The notes beneath the pieces were generated by a model. The model was not told where the DNA came from. It worked only from the letters and a program-made list of their open reading frames with translations, and ran no database searches. A DNA stretch of 64,000 nt from Calothrix sp. FI2-JRJ7 (GTDB lineage: Bacteria; Cyanobacteriota; Cyanobacteriia; Cyanobacteriales; Nostocaceae): NCBI GenBank assembly GCA_019359675.1, contig JAHHGX010000072.1:124001-188000 (forward strand). The letters run 5' to 3'. Of this stretch, positions 43,210-53,194 are shown one piece after another. Numbering within the stretch: the stretch's first letter is position 1; every line of letters starts with the position of its first letter. Made by a program: the position numbers and the translations under genes.

Positions 43210-43377
43210 ACTAGATATTATGTTGGAGATGATGTTACTGAGTTTCAAGTTGGAGACACGGTAAGTTCTATACCTGCTTTTTCAATCACTGATTATGCAA
43301 ACTTTGGCGAAACGGCTATTTTACCAGCACGGGGATTAATGAAAACCCTAGAGAATTTTACACCTGTACGGCGGAGC
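43210..43377 (+). pseudogene. Second MDR/alcohol dehydrogenase, N-terminal fragment
   Basis: One frame reads VGDDVTEFQVGDTVSSIPAF, then DYANFGETAILPARGLMKTL and ENFTPV, the catalytic-domain segment (about residues 60-115) of quinone-oxidoreductase/zinc alcohol dehydrogenases. It breaks off at FTPV. The next part of the same type of protein occurs at 48786-48980 on the same strand, so this gene seems to have been interrupted. Confidence 0.75.
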
Positions 43378-43748
43378 AGGATTTGCTTTTGCAGCGTGTC
43401 AGTAGTTACTGCCTGAAAAAAAATTTAGAAGTGCTTCCCTACTAATGGTATTCCCAAAGTTGATGATATAAATCTGTTTGCCCCTCATGCGTTGGTTCTA
43501 TGTCTACCCATGCCTGACGACTTTCTTCAATGCCACATACCTATGCCCTACATTTTGTGGTCAGAACAGGTAATCGATGAGGGGCTAGTGCAGCATGGCT
43601 AAAATAACTATCCAGTTAGAAAAAGCTACAAAGCTTATCAAGTAAGGAATCTTTTTTCTGCCTTCTGCCTCCTATCTTCTGCCTTCTGGCACTAGTTACT
43701 ACCCAAACAGAAGAATTGTATGTTCGTCTGCAAAAAGCCCAGAAGACT
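43378..43748. other. Junction of the sensory module, with an insertion absent in copy 2
   Basis: 43395-43470 matches 51165-51238 (GTCAGTAG ... AATTTAGAAGTG ... GATATA), the matching flank of the second module. The next ~277 bp (about 43470-43745) are missing in copy 2. They include a TTCTGCC tandem repeat (43655-43688) and, on the minus strand at about 43442-43534, a coding-like stretch (GIEESRQAWVDIEPTHEG) that I cannot assign. Confidence 0.6.
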
Positions 43749-44438
43749 TTAAATTAACCCTTCGCGCACAGCCATAGCTGCTGCCTGGACGCGATCATCA
43801 ACGCTGAGTTTGTTGAGAATCATACGCACATAGGACTTGACTGTTCCTAGTGAGAGGTAAAGTTGGTTAGCAATCTCCTGGTTTGAGTTTCCTTTGGCAA
43901 TAAGTTTAAGAATTTCGCGTTCACGATTACTAAGAATTGGTTGTTGGACAGTTTCAGATTCAGAAACTTCAGCGGTAAGGGCGCCGAATTTGAACATCCG
44001 AGCGACTTTTTGGGCTATTTGAGGGTCTAAATAAGCACCACCAGTAAGTATCAATTGAATCACAGCAACGAGTTGTTCCCATTCGATGGTCTTAAGACAG
44101 TAACCATCTGCACCCGCTGCGAGCATCCCCATTACCTGGGTATCATCGTCAAAGGCACTTAAAGCTAGAATACGAGTCGTAACGTGATCGGGTGGTTGCT
44201 GGCTTTTGATCTGCTGCGTGGCTGTGATTCCATCCATTACTGGCATATCAATGTCCATTAAAACAACATCGGGTTCAAGTTGAGTTGTTAATTCGATAGC
44301 CTCGGCGCCGTCAGAAGCCTCTCCAACCACAGCAAAGCCGGCTTCAAGGCTAAATTGACCTTTCATACCTCGGCGAATCAAAGCGTGGTCATCGACTAAT
44401 AAAATCCGCACTGTTTTCTTTTCGTCATTTAATGGCAT
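43749..44438 (-). CDS. NarL/FixJ-type response regulator, module copy 1
   Basis: 229 residues. Receiver with LVDDHALIRRG, phospho-Asp in VVLMDIDMPVMDG, Ser/Thr in ALSAFDDD and Lys in CLKTIEW; linker; LuxR-type HTH with LSNREREILKLIAKGNSNQE and YLSLGTVKSYVRMIL. It is 11 bp downstream of a CHASE3-like kinase on the same strand, almost certainly its partner. Nearly identical to 51242-51919. It contains an internal GGCGCC at the same place as its paralogue. Confidence 0.94.
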   Translation of the reverse strand: MPLNDEKKTVRILLVDDHALIRRGMKGQFSLEAGFAVVGEASDGAEAIELTTQLEPDVVLMDIDMPVMDGITATQQIKSQQPPDHVTTRILALSAFDDDTQVMGMLAAGADGYCLKTIEWEQLVAVIQLILTGGAYLDPQIAQKVARMFKFGALTAEVSESETVQQPILSNREREILKLIAKGNSNQEIANQLYLSLGTVKSYVRMILNKLSVDDRVQAAAMAVREGLI

Positions 44439-44449
44439 CGTTCCTTTTC

Positions 44450-46030
44450 CTACATTTCGTTTGCATGATGGAACCTAGCATTATCTGTATTAACCGGGAG
44501 AGTAAACCAGAAGGTACTACCCTCTCCAAGGGAACTTTCAACACCGATAGTGCCGGAGTGAGCCGAAATTATTTGACGACACAAGTACAGCCCAAGTCCT
44601 GCTCTTCCACGCCGACCTCTTCCTTGAATGAAGCGGTGGAAGAGCAGTTCCAAGTCTGCGGGCGCAATTCCTGAACCGTTATCGCGCACGCAAACCCGCA
44701 CTTGTTTTTCCCCAAAAATGGTTGTTTCAAGGGAAATTTCTTTATTCGGTTGACTCGCTCGCACAGCGTTATCAAGCAAGTTTTGTACAACCCGTTGAAT
44801 TTCTAACTCATCACCGTAGACGGTTGGCAATGATTGAGATATTTTATAAGTGAATGCTAACTCACACTTTGAAGAAGCCTTGACCTGGGCAATCGCTTTA
44901 ACAAAAATCTTTTTCCAATTAAGGGGATCAAAGCTAAGGTGGGCGCTACTCCCCTGTTCATAACGCCCAACATCCAAGAGAACGGACACAAGCTTGAGGA
45001 TATCCTCGTTAGCTTGGCGGTACTCTTCAAATATTTCCCTCCAAGTGTCATTTACTGGGCCAAAAGCTCCTTTGATCATGCTATTCAAGGTAGTACGAGT
45101 AGCAAGCAGTGGAGTACGCAAGTCGTGGGAAAGCGCGCAGATCATATCCTCAAGCTGTTGGTTACGCACTTCAATCGATTCAGTACGGTGGCGAGTCTCG
45201 TCTGACATTGCATTGAGAACTTTAGCCAGCTGACCAATTTCGTCTCTTGATGAATAGTCAAGCTGGACGGACATCTGACCTTTGCGCCAAAGTTCGCCTA
45301 TCTTAGTCAATTGGTGCAAAGGAACTTCAACTCGTCGATGCAAACGAGTCAGGTTAAAACCTACTACTAGAATCGTTACTGTGCTGAAGATGTTTATAAC
45401 TGTGTCTATACGGTTTAATTGAGATAAGCTGTTTCTGCGTTCACGCAAAAGTATCTTTTCACGGTCAATTAAGACGTTAATCTCACTGCGTAAACAACTG
45501 AGTAAAGGGCTTTCTTGATGGCTCGTGCTGCCAACATCAAAAGAATTTGCTTTCTGGTTCAACTTGCTTTGCCAGTAATCATGTAAATATTCAATCCTAT
45601 AGAGTCCCTCAAGTTGGGTAGGGTTGCTCTTCACCAAGTTGTATACCTTATTAAGGCTGTCGCGAAAGGCAAAGCTACTCTCAGTATAATTTTCTAAGGC
45701 GAACTGCTTCTGACTATAATCTTCTAAGATGGCTCTTTGCTCATCGATCACAGCGTCGAACAAATGTTCTCCTTCACGCTGTACTACTAAAGTATGGGGA
45801 ACCCAATTAGATGCTTGGTAATTGAGGTGTTCTATCCAAATGTTCAACCCTTGCTGCCCCAATATTAATAACACCAGTACCAAAAAGCTAGTATATAGAG
45901 GCGCGAATAGATGACTTTTTAAGATACATTGACTAATCGAACGCAACAAACCAATAACTGACACTATTTTACCAATCCGTAAGCTTACGTAAGCTATATC
46001 AAATAATCGAGTGGCAACTGGCATGTTCAT
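44450..46030 (-). CDS. CHASE3-like sensor histidine kinase, module copy 1
   Basis: 526 residues. TM helix about 42-62, an extracytoplasmic all-helical domain (about 65-205; LFDAVIDEQRAILEDYSQ is CHASE3-like), TM about 212-230, HAMP (about 232-285; DYSSRDEIGQLAKVLNAM), coiled coil, HisKA with ICALSHDLRTPLLA (His about 300), N-box NLLDNAVRAS, G1 DNGSGIAP, F-box LFHRF, G2 GRAGLGLYLC, and a final GEGSTFWFTLPV. All motifs are intact. Operon with the NarL-type regulator downstream. A truncated relative is at 51931-52655. Confidence 0.92.
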   Translation of the reverse strand: MNMPVATRLFDIAYVSLRIGKIVSVIGLLRSISQCILKSHLFAPLYTSFLVLVLLILGQQGLNIWIEHLNYQASNWVPHTLVVQREGEHLFDAVIDEQRAILEDYSQKQFALENYTESSFAFRDSLNKVYNLVKSNPTQLEGLYRIEYLHDYWQSKLNQKANSFDVGSTSHQESPLLSCLRSEINVLIDREKILLRERRNSLSQLNRIDTVINIFSTVTILVVGFNLTRLHRRVEVPLHQLTKIGELWRKGQMSVQLDYSSRDEIGQLAKVLNAMSDETRHRTESIEVRNQQLEDMICALSHDLRTPLLATRTTLNSMIKGAFGPVNDTWREIFEEYRQANEDILKLVSVLLDVGRYEQGSSAHLSFDPLNWKKIFVKAIAQVKASSKCELAFTYKISQSLPTVYGDELEIQRVVQNLLDNAVRASQPNKEISLETTIFGEKQVRVCVRDNGSGIAPADLELLFHRFIQGRGRRGRAGLGLYLCRQIISAHSGTIGVESSLGEGSTFWFTLPVNTDNARFHHANEM

Positions 46031-47387
46031 TAATAAAATTTGCTATGCTTTAACTGGTCTCCTAAAAGTCAGTTTTTAGTAGTGCTTACAAAGTTTACCT
46101 CTACTGCTATATATTACACTTAAATAGTAAATAGTTTTTAATTTTTGCAACCGCACCACTAATAACTGAACTAAAACTATGTAACTATAAAACTATGTAA
46201 CTATATCGTACAAAGCTATACGAACAAAATGCGTATTAATCAAAATTACTCGATTAACCTTTCTAAATATAAATCTATAGATAAATAGTATAATAAAAAA
46301 CAGTACTAGTTTAAACTTTATTTAAACTCTGCCTAAAGAATTATACTTTGAAATCAGTGTCATTGAGAATCCTTGTTAACTACACATAACATAAGTCACT
46401 CTTAAAGATAGTATTGTCATTACAGGTAGTAATAATACTACAAAACCTTATAAATTTTTCATTTCAAAACAGTATAGAAATCAAAGAATAACGCAAGTTT
46501 GTCTCCTGTTTTCTCTAACTTTGACGTATTTTGATCCAACTTTAACATATTCTTGGAAAAATTCAAAGCTTAATCTTATGACTACGAATCATGCATAACA
46601 TAGTTACCCTAAAAAATATAACCATTTTTAACTTTGCTAATACTGTTAAGTATTGTATACATCCTTCTTATAACTATTACAACTAAAAAAACTTTTTGTC
46701 AACCTCTATCTTAAATAAGTAACACAAACTTATACTACTGCTTTTTTACTTTTCTACTAAGTATTAATATTTACAGCTTATTCGAGCTTTCTAGAAATAT
46801 CCTACTTTTCTTACTTTTTTTAAATACACTAAAGATGCCCTAGTTTTCCTCATTTATTTTGCTTTTGATTTACTCGCAAAAGTCGCGATTTACCGAGATA
46901 AGACGTGTTGGCATTAACAAAAAACTTGTGTGTAAAAGTAAATAAAACGCCATATAAAATAATCTTAAAAACATAATTACTGTTTCAAGGTTAAGTATAA
47001 TATTTTACTTATCGAAACAATATGATTTAATAAAAAAGTAAAAATATATACATTAAAAATAAGTAAATACATTTATAAGTCACAGCATGAATAAATTTCG
47101 GACTCATTGCAATACTGCAAGGGATAGTTATGATTTGAGCATGTAGTTACAAGCTTTACTATGAATCTCCGTAAAAAAATTGCTGCTACAACAATCAATT
47201 GTTATAATTTATACTTTTATACTGGAATAAATTTTCTTATCGCTGGCGCCAATAAACATTAGTCAAAATTGTTGAGAGTTTGCTTACATTACATAGGGCA
47301 TCATCGATAAATTTCTTTGATTGACTATACTTTTCCATATTTTTCCTCTATCTAGAGAGCGAAAAGAGAGATAAATAAGTTATCACC
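46031..47387. other. 1.36-kb AT-rich non-coding stretch
   Basis: No ORF longer than short shadows and no RNA gene seen. Notable only for a 16-bp tandem duplication AAAACTATGTAACTAT (46173-46204) and very low G+C. It should hold the promoter of the kinase-regulator operon. One GGCGCC at 47246. It could hide a decayed gene or long regulatory leader. Confidence 0.55.
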
Positions 47388-48626
47388 TTAACTACTTAGT
47401 AATGTAATTTCATTTGTGGCAATAGGCAGGGTAAACCATAAGGTGTTACCTTCATTGAGAGTACTTTCAACGTTAATGATGCCTCCGTGAGCTTCCACAA
47501 CTAAGCGACACAAGTACAGGTCTAGCTCTGCTTGGGTACATCGATTTCTGACTCGACTAAAGTGATCGAAGAATGTTTCCTTTTCTTGAGGAGTAATTTC
47601 TACTCCATAGTTATGCACTGATACCTTTACTTCGTTAACTCCAAGCGGCGCCACCTCAAGGGTAATTTGCCCCTTTTGGTAACTCCAAAGTATAGCATTG
47701 TCAAGCAGGTTTTGCACAACCTGTTTAATTTTAAGCTCATCACCGTAAACAATAGGTAGTGATCGAGAAATTTTGCAAGTAATTTCGCACTTTTTCTGAC
47801 TTATGGTGTTACTGCTCTTAATCGCTCTTTCAAAAATACTTTTCCAATCAATAATCTCAAAGCAAAGATTCTTACTTAATTCATTTTTATAGCGAGAAAC
47901 ATCTAAGAGAGCTTCAAAAAGTTTGAGGACATCCTCATTGCTTTGGCGGCAACCTTCAAGCACCTCTCTCCAAGTGTCGTCTATATAACCAAATGCTCCG
48001 CCTAACATCGCACGCAAAATGCCGCGATTTGCTAGTAGGGGAGTACGCATATGATGGGAAAGGGCAGAGATTAAATCTTCAATCTGCTGGCGTTCATTAA
48101 TAATTGTACGTTTAGTTATATGTTTCAGACTGCCAAAATTACGCCTTAACTCAAGTTGGGCGATGACTTGATGACTTAAGGTACGCAATGCTTCCACTTG
48201 TTCAGGGGCAAGCTGTCGTGGAACACGATCAATTACACAGAGCGTCCCCAGCGCATATCCTTCTGATGTAACCAACGGCGCACCAGCATAAAACCGAATA
48301 TGGGGATCGTCCGTAACCAGTGAGTTGGTGGCAAATCGATGATCGACTAGTGTATCCGAAACAATTAATATGTTACTGGGCTGCAAAATTGCGTGGGCGC
48401 ACAACGCCAATTCACGTGACATCTCATCAACATCTAATCCGACTTTCGATTTGAACCACTGACGACTCTCGTCAATTAGGCTGATTAAAGCTATGGGTGT
48501 GCCACAAATTTGTGCCGCTAAACGGGTGAGGTCATCAAACGCAGCTTCACTAATAGTGTCTAGAATATGATATTCGCTAAGGGCAGAGAGCCTTGCCATT
48601 TCATTTGGAGGCAGTGCAGCTTTCAT
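47388..48626 (-). CDS. GAF-domain histidine kinase, degenerate, module copy 1
   Basis: 412 residues from the ATG at 48626 (MKAALPPNEMARL), chosen because the paralogue starts at the same motif; a start 23 codons upstream is possible. N-terminal GAF domain (about 25-165): FDDLTRLAAQICGTPIALI, split as FDDLTRLAAQIC and TPIALISLID, then SRQWFKSKVGLD, and APLVTSEGYALGTLCVID. HisKA has SALSHHMRTPLLA (His kept, next acidic residue replaced by His). N-box NLLDNAILWS is present, but G1 reads VHNYGVEITP (no DxGxG) and G2 reads AELDLYLC (no GLGL). The ATP lid is therefore degraded; it may be a non-catalytic sensor that dimerises with the CHASE3-like kinase. Confidence 0.85.
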   Translation of the reverse strand: MKAALPPNEMARLSALSEYHILDTISEAAFDDLTRLAAQICGTPIALISLIDESRQWFKSKVGLDVDEMSRELALCAHAILQPSNILIVSDTLVDHRFATNSLVTDDPHIRFYAGAPLVTSEGYALGTLCVIDRVPRQLAPEQVEALRTLSHQVIAQLELRRNFGSLKHITKRTIINERQQIEDLISALSHHMRTPLLANRGILRAMLGGAFGYIDDTWREVLEGCRQSNEDVLKLFEALLDVSRYKNELSKNLCFEIIDWKSIFERAIKSSNTISQKKCEITCKISRSLPIVYGDELKIKQVVQNLLDNAILWSYQKGQITLEVAPLGVNEVKVSVHNYGVEITPQEKETFFDHFSRVRNRCTQAELDLYLCRLVVEAHGGIINVESTLNEGNTLWFTLPIATNEITLLSS

Positions 48627-48785
48627 TGATTTGTTTCTACTAGTATTAATAACTGCCTGACTTGTCGTTCTACCTCTTCCTTTAGGTTCACCCATATGTG
48701 ATAGATTTAGGAGCGTGATAATGATTATAAATTCTATACGGCAAAAAAACTAAATTTTATTTGAATTATATTAATAAAGTATATC

Positions 48786-48980
48786 TATGGAGTAGAAATC
48801 GCGCTCCGAGTGCCTTATCAAACAGTTTTGATTACTGCGGCAACAAGTACAACTTTCGCGTGGCAGAAGAAGTAATGGCAAAAAACATTGGCGCTCCTGT
48901 TTTGCCACAACACGCACTAGTAAAAAACGAGACATATTAGTGAATGCAGGCGCCAATTATGTTGGATTGGTTCAGAAATG
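48786..48980 (+). pseudogene. MDR/alcohol dehydrogenase, middle fragment
   Basis: Read in mixed frames: YGVEIALRVPYQTVLITAAT, then AEEVMAKNIGA, then ATTRTSKKRDILVNAGANYV. These match successive parts of the NAD(P) domain of quinone oxidoreductases, with two frameshifts and deletions. It continues, collinear and on the same strand, from the fragment at 43210-43377 (which ends at the equivalent of FTPV). Confidence 0.7.
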
Positions 48981-48988
48981 GCTCAACA

Positions 48989-49681
48989 TTAGCAAGCACC
49001 ACTTTTACTCGACACAACTTTCATGGTTTTGAGAATCAATTTAATATCGTATGCAACAGACCATTTTCGTTGGTATTCTAAATCCATGCTCACAATATCT
49101 TCAAAGTCTTTAATGCTAGAGCGACCATTAACTTGCCATTCACCTGTTATACCTGGCTTGACATTCAACCTTAAAAAGTGATGACTTGAGTAGTGCATTA
49201 CTTCATCAAAAGTAGGAGGACGAGTGCCGACTAAACCCATTTCTCCTAGCAGTACGTTCCAGAATTGCGGAAGTTCATCTAAGCTAGTGCGGCGGAGAAA
49301 CCTACCAACACGGGTAATACGGGGATCATTCTCGTTTTTGAAAATATGATGACCAAGAGCTTCGTTATCCACTAAATGCTTAAGTCGGTCTGCCCCGACT
49401 ATCATAGAACGAAATTTCCATATCCGAAACGGGCACCCGTTCAAACCATAGCGAATTTGACTATAGAAGATCGGACCTGGGTTATCTATCAGAGTAGCCA
49501 GAGTAACAGGAATGATTAAGATTATTGTAATTCCTAGCCCAACAATAGCACCCAGAATATCAATAATGCGCTTCGGAATGCTTGTTACAGAAGCATGAAC
49601 TGAGAGTTGAGCGTCAGGAGCATTATAGTTATTCAAAAGAACTGGTTCTTGAATAAAGTCAGAAGTAAAAAGGTTAGACAT
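48989..49681 (-). CDS. Bacterial sugar transferase (undecaprenyl-phosphate priming enzyme)
   Basis: 230 residues, the short type with one membrane helix (about 38-63, [19 protein letters not shown]). Signature [39 protein letters not shown] and [14 protein letters not shown]. Enzymes of this family move a sugar-1-phosphate (glucose, galactose or N-acetylhexosamine) to undecaprenyl phosphate, starting a surface polysaccharide repeat. Sits with WecG-like and other transferases on the minus strand, so it likely primes this cluster's polymer. Which sugar cannot be said. Confidence 0.92.
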   Translation of the reverse strand: MSNLFTSDFIQEPVLLNNYNAPDAQLSVHASVTSIPKRIIDILGAIVGLGITIILIIPVTLATLIDNPGPIFYSQIRYGLNGCPFRIWKFRSMIVGADRLKHLVDNEALGHHIFKNENDPRITRVGRFLRRTSLDELPQFWNVLLGEMGLVGTRPPTFDEVMHYSSHHFLRLNVKPGITGEWQVNGRSSIKDFEDIVSMDLEYQRKWSVAYDIKLILKTMKVVSSKSGAC

Positions 49682-49808
49682 AGTTGTTAAAGTTTCAACT
49701 CAAAACTAATACTGATACACCCGAAAATTGAAATAGTTTTTAATAGTCAGTAAAGTTTAGTAAAGCTTATGTAATTTGATGTAATTTTCGCGGTACTGGA
49801 AAGTGCTT

Positions 49809-50567
49809 TTACGTTGTTTGTTCACCCTGGTTTAAGGTAAAGGCGTAGGTCAATACCAATTTTAAGAAGACAAGGTTGCCTATGATGTAGCGGCACCATA
49901 GACGATTCGGTTCCATTGCTAGGCGCCACAGCCATTCCATACCAATAGCACGAATGAAATACGGCGCACGGGCTACACGAAGAGCGATAAAATCGAACAG
50001 ACCTCCAACACCCATACAAGTGATACCAGGTAGAAGACTGGCGTATTTATCAATCCAAATTTCCTGTAATGGTACGCCCATTGCCACTAACAGCAGGTGT
50101 GGGCGAGCGACTCGGATCGCCTCTAATATTTGCGGGGTTTCTGCCTCTGAGAAATAGCCGTGCTGGGTTCCTGCAATTATTAAGCCAGGACACGCTTTCT
50201 TTAAGTTAGCTGCTGCTGAGGAAGCTACTCCTAGTTTGCCGCCAAGAAGATAGATTGATAAACCTTGTGCTGCCCCATTTTTACAGAGAGATGGAACTAA
50301 GTCGGTGCCATTGAGGTTATATACCAACGGTGTACCGAGCAAAGCACTACCCCAACGAACTCCACTTCCGTCAGCAAGCAATAAATCACTCTTATCGAGC
50401 GCTTGCGCGAGTGCTGGGTCTTTAGCAGCAGTTACCATCGTGTGAGCGTTGCCATAATATACACGACCACCCTGTCGCTTCAGTAAGCGCGTCAGCAACA
50501 GATCGATTGCTTCAGACTCGGGCATACGATCAAAATGGGCGTTGAGGAAACTAACTCGGTCTGCCAT
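49809..50567 (-). CDS. WecG/TagA/CpsF family glycosyltransferase
   Basis: 252 residues. Family motifs: YYGNAHTMVTAAKDP, LLLADGSGVRWG (active-site Asp), LNGTDLVP, SIYLLGGKLGV, PHLLLVAMGVPLQEIWI and GGLFDFIA, ending RAIGMEWLWRLAMEPNRLWCRY. GT26-type enzymes add N-acetylmannosamine, mannosaminuronate or related sugars to the primed lipid. 128 bp from the sugar transferase on the same strand; a natural second step in chain building. Confidence 0.92.
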   Translation of the reverse strand: MADRVSFLNAHFDRMPESEAIDLLLTRLLKRQGGRVYYGNAHTMVTAAKDPALAQALDKSDLLLADGSGVRWGSALLGTPLVYNLNGTDLVPSLCKNGAAQGLSIYLLGGKLGVASSAAANLKKACPGLIIAGTQHGYFSEAETPQILEAIRVARPHLLLVAMGVPLQEIWIDKYASLLPGITCMGVGGLFDFIALRVARAPYFIRAIGMEWLWRLAMEPNRLWCRYIIGNLVFLKLVLTYAFTLNQGEQTT

Positions 50568-51241
50568 ATAATTTGAAGCTCTTTATTTCAAGTGGATAAA
50601 TAAGTCGGTAAATGTTGGAATTCAATACATACTGGCGTTGTGTTATAGCATGGAATGTACATATCACCAGGTACTTAGGTGGTATCAACCCGGATCAGAT
50701 TGTTTGTCTGTCTGTTCAAACCTGCTATAGTCGCTTCGGTCTTTATATATCAAAGCTTTTAGCATTCTGACATTACATAAGTCATGCGTAAACCACAATA
50801 CAAAGACTTGATATAACCTGAGATATCTGCAAGTCTTCCTATAGTTTCCTCCCAGATAGCAATGAAAAATACTATCTGATGGTTATTTAAACCTTTGTAT
50901 ATAAACCATCCTCATGGGGAAATAAAATTATCCACTTAGCTATCCGTCTGGTGGTAGTGTGTTGACAGTCTAAGCCGTTATGCTGGAATCATCTAAAAAT
51001 AAATTCAGGTTAAAACTCCCGACTTCGTCGAAGTTGTCGGGAATGTGAATGACCAGTCGCAGTGTGTGGCTCTTATCAGTCGTGTGTAAATAAAACCTTT
51101 TAATTAACTGCTATGGAAAGGGATCGAATATGGTGATTGTTAGAAATGCTACTTAGCGTCAAATTTGTCAGTAGCTGTAGCCCTGAAAAAGAATTTAGAA
51201 GTGTTTTTTACTACCGTATTCTTATAGTTGAAGATATAACT
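50568..51241. other. Gap between wecG-like gene and sensory module copy 2
   Basis: 674 bp. No ORF. It contains a hairpin CCCGAC ... GTCGGG (51018-51041) with an inner CTTCGTCGAAG, a TGTCTGTCTGT run near 50706, and, at 51165-51238, the flank shared with copy 1. The promoter of the wecG-like gene should be here. Confidence 0.55.
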
Positions 51242-51919
51242 TTAAATTAATCCTTCCCGTACAGCGTATGCTGCTGCCTGAACGCGATCATCAACGCTAA
51301 GTTTGTTGAGAACCATACGCACATAAGACTTGACAGTTCCTAGTGAGAGGTGGAGCTGGTTGGCAATCTCCTGGTTTGAGTTTCCTTTGGCAATAAGTTT
51401 AAGAATCTCGCGCTCACGATTACTGACAATTGCTTGTTGGAGACTTTCAGATTCAGAAACTTCAGTGTTCTCAACACTGGGCTTGAGCATTCGGGCAACT
51501 TTTTGGGCGATTTGAGGGTCTAAATAAGCACCACCCTGAAGTATCAATTGAATGACAGCGACGAGTTGTTCCCATTCGATGGTCTTAAGGCAGTAACCGT
51601 CTGCACCAGCTGCAAGCATCCCCGTCACCTGGGTATCGTTGTCAAACGCACTCAAGGCTAAAACACGAGTGGTAACGCGCTCGCTTTTTATGCACTGCGT
51701 GGCTGTGATCCCATCTATGACTGGCATATCAATGTCCATCAAAACGACATCTGGCTCGAATTGAGTTGTTAATTCAATAGCCTCGGCGCCGTCAGAAGCC
51801 TCTCCAACCACAGTAAAGCCAGGTTCAAGGGTAAATTGACCTTTCATACTTAGACGCATCAAAGCGTGGTCATCGGCTAATAGAATCCGCACTGTTTTCT
51901 GTTCGTCATTTAATGGCAT
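51242..51919 (-). CDS. NarL/FixJ-type response regulator, module copy 2
   Basis: 225 residues, nearly identical to 43749-44438 with a four-residue difference in length. Receiver (ADDHALMRLS, VVLMDIDMPVIDG, Lys in CLKTIEW) and LuxR HTH (VSNREREILKLIAKGNSNQE, LSLGTVKSYVRMVL) intact. Its upstream kinase partner is a pseudogene, so it may now respond to the copy 1 kinase or to another kinase. Confidence 0.93.
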   Translation of the reverse strand: MPLNDEQKTVRILLADDHALMRLSMKGQFTLEPGFTVVGEASDGAEAIELTTQFEPDVVLMDIDMPVIDGITATQCIKSERVTTRVLALSAFDNDTQVTGMLAAGADGYCLKTIEWEQLVAVIQLILQGGAYLDPQIAQKVARMLKPSVENTEVSESESLQQAIVSNREREILKLIAKGNSNQEIANQLHLSLGTVKSYVRMVLNKLSVDDRVQAAAYAVREGLI

Positions 51920-51930
51920 TATTCCTTCTC

Positions 51931-52655
51931 CTACATTTGCTTTACCTCATGGAATCTAGCCTTATCTGTATTAAGCGGGAGGGTAAACCATGCATGTGCT
52001 ACCTTCTCCAAGGGAACTTTCAACACCAATAGTACCGGAGTGAGCCGAAATTATTTAACGACACAAGTACAAACCCAGCCCTGCTTTCCCATGCTTACCT
52101 CTTCCCATGTGGAAGCGGTGGAAAAGCTGTTCCTCCTCGAAGGGCGCAATCCCTAGACCGTTATCGCGCACGCAAACTCGCACTTGTGTTTCCCCAAAAG
52201 GCGCTACCTCAAGGGAAATGGACGCGCTCTTTTCACTCACTCGCACAGCATTATCAAGCAGGTTCTGCACAACCCGTTGAATTTCTAACTCATCACCATA
52301 AACGGTCGGCAGTGATTGAGAAATTTTATATGTGAATGCTAGCTCACACTTTGAATAAGCCTTAATCTGGGCAATCAATTTGACAAAAATTTTTTCCCAA
52401 TTAAGGGGATCATAGCTAAGGTGGGCGCTACTTCCCTGTTCATAGCGCCCAATATTCAACAGAACTTCCACAAGGTTGAGGATATCCTCGTTAGTTTGAC
52501 GATAATCTTCAAATACTTCTTTCCAAGTCTCATTTACCGAACCAAAAGCCCCTTTAATCATGCCATCTAAGGTACTGGGCGTAGCAAGCAGTGGAGTTCG
52601 TAAGTCGTGGGAAAGAGCGCAAATCATATCCTCAAGCTGTTGGTTTTGCTGTGTT
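51931..52655 (-). pseudogene. CHASE3-like kinase, module copy 2, decayed
   Basis: Homology to copy 1 begins at NQQLEDMICALSHDLRTPLL; the whole sensor, both TM helices and HAMP are gone, and a TAG lies in frame 8 codons before that point. The kinase core is readable to GKAGLGLYLCR, then CAA has become TAA at 52055-52057 (copy 1 has CRQIIS; here CR-stop-IIS). A one-base insertion further on shifts GEGSTFWFTLP. The open part, 52055-52627, could give a soluble kinase fragment but is probably dead. Confidence 0.88.
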
Positions 52656-53194
52656 CTAACACCTTTGCTGACCTATCCCCAATATTGCATCAAGGTTATT
52701 AAGGAAAATACATGCTACATATTATACATGATCACTCCTCGACATTAACCGCGCTCCTTAATACTTCTTCTCGTGCTTGAATCAGGGGAACAAAAAGGTT
52801 TTTGAGAAAAATTATTGTGTTAGCCATATCACCACAAGCATACCTCATTAAACTTTTATTAATAAAAATTTACACTAGGAGTTTTTGAGTTGACTCTATC
52901 AAAATACTGATAATCGTTAACTAAGTGCTAAAAGACTCTCATTAAAAATAGGTAATCCTCTAGCTGCCGCCCCAAGGAACAGCTTATTAGTCATATTAAT
53001 ATACAGTAGTTTTTGGGGGTACTCTTAAGCAGAGTCCTAAATTCAACCAATATATTAATGTATATAAATATACAATTAAATTTTACTTCTTTAGTAGCAT
53101 TACTTAAGTAGTATAAACAAAAATTGATGGTTTGTATATAAATATCTTGCTTTTCATACTTTTAAGAGCAGGAAAACCTACTTTTCCTACTTAT
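52656..53194. other. AT-rich gap, module copy 2
   Basis: About 540 bp, no ORF. It corresponds to where the sensor half of the kinase and the long AT-rich stretch of copy 1 would be; about 1.7 kb is missing relative to copy 1. Confidence 0.5.

Noticed and set aside
43442..43534. Minus-strand coding-like stretch GIEESRQAWVDIEPTHEG
   Set aside because: It reads like protein but is only about 30 codons, lacks a start and I cannot place it in a family, so it is not called as a gene.
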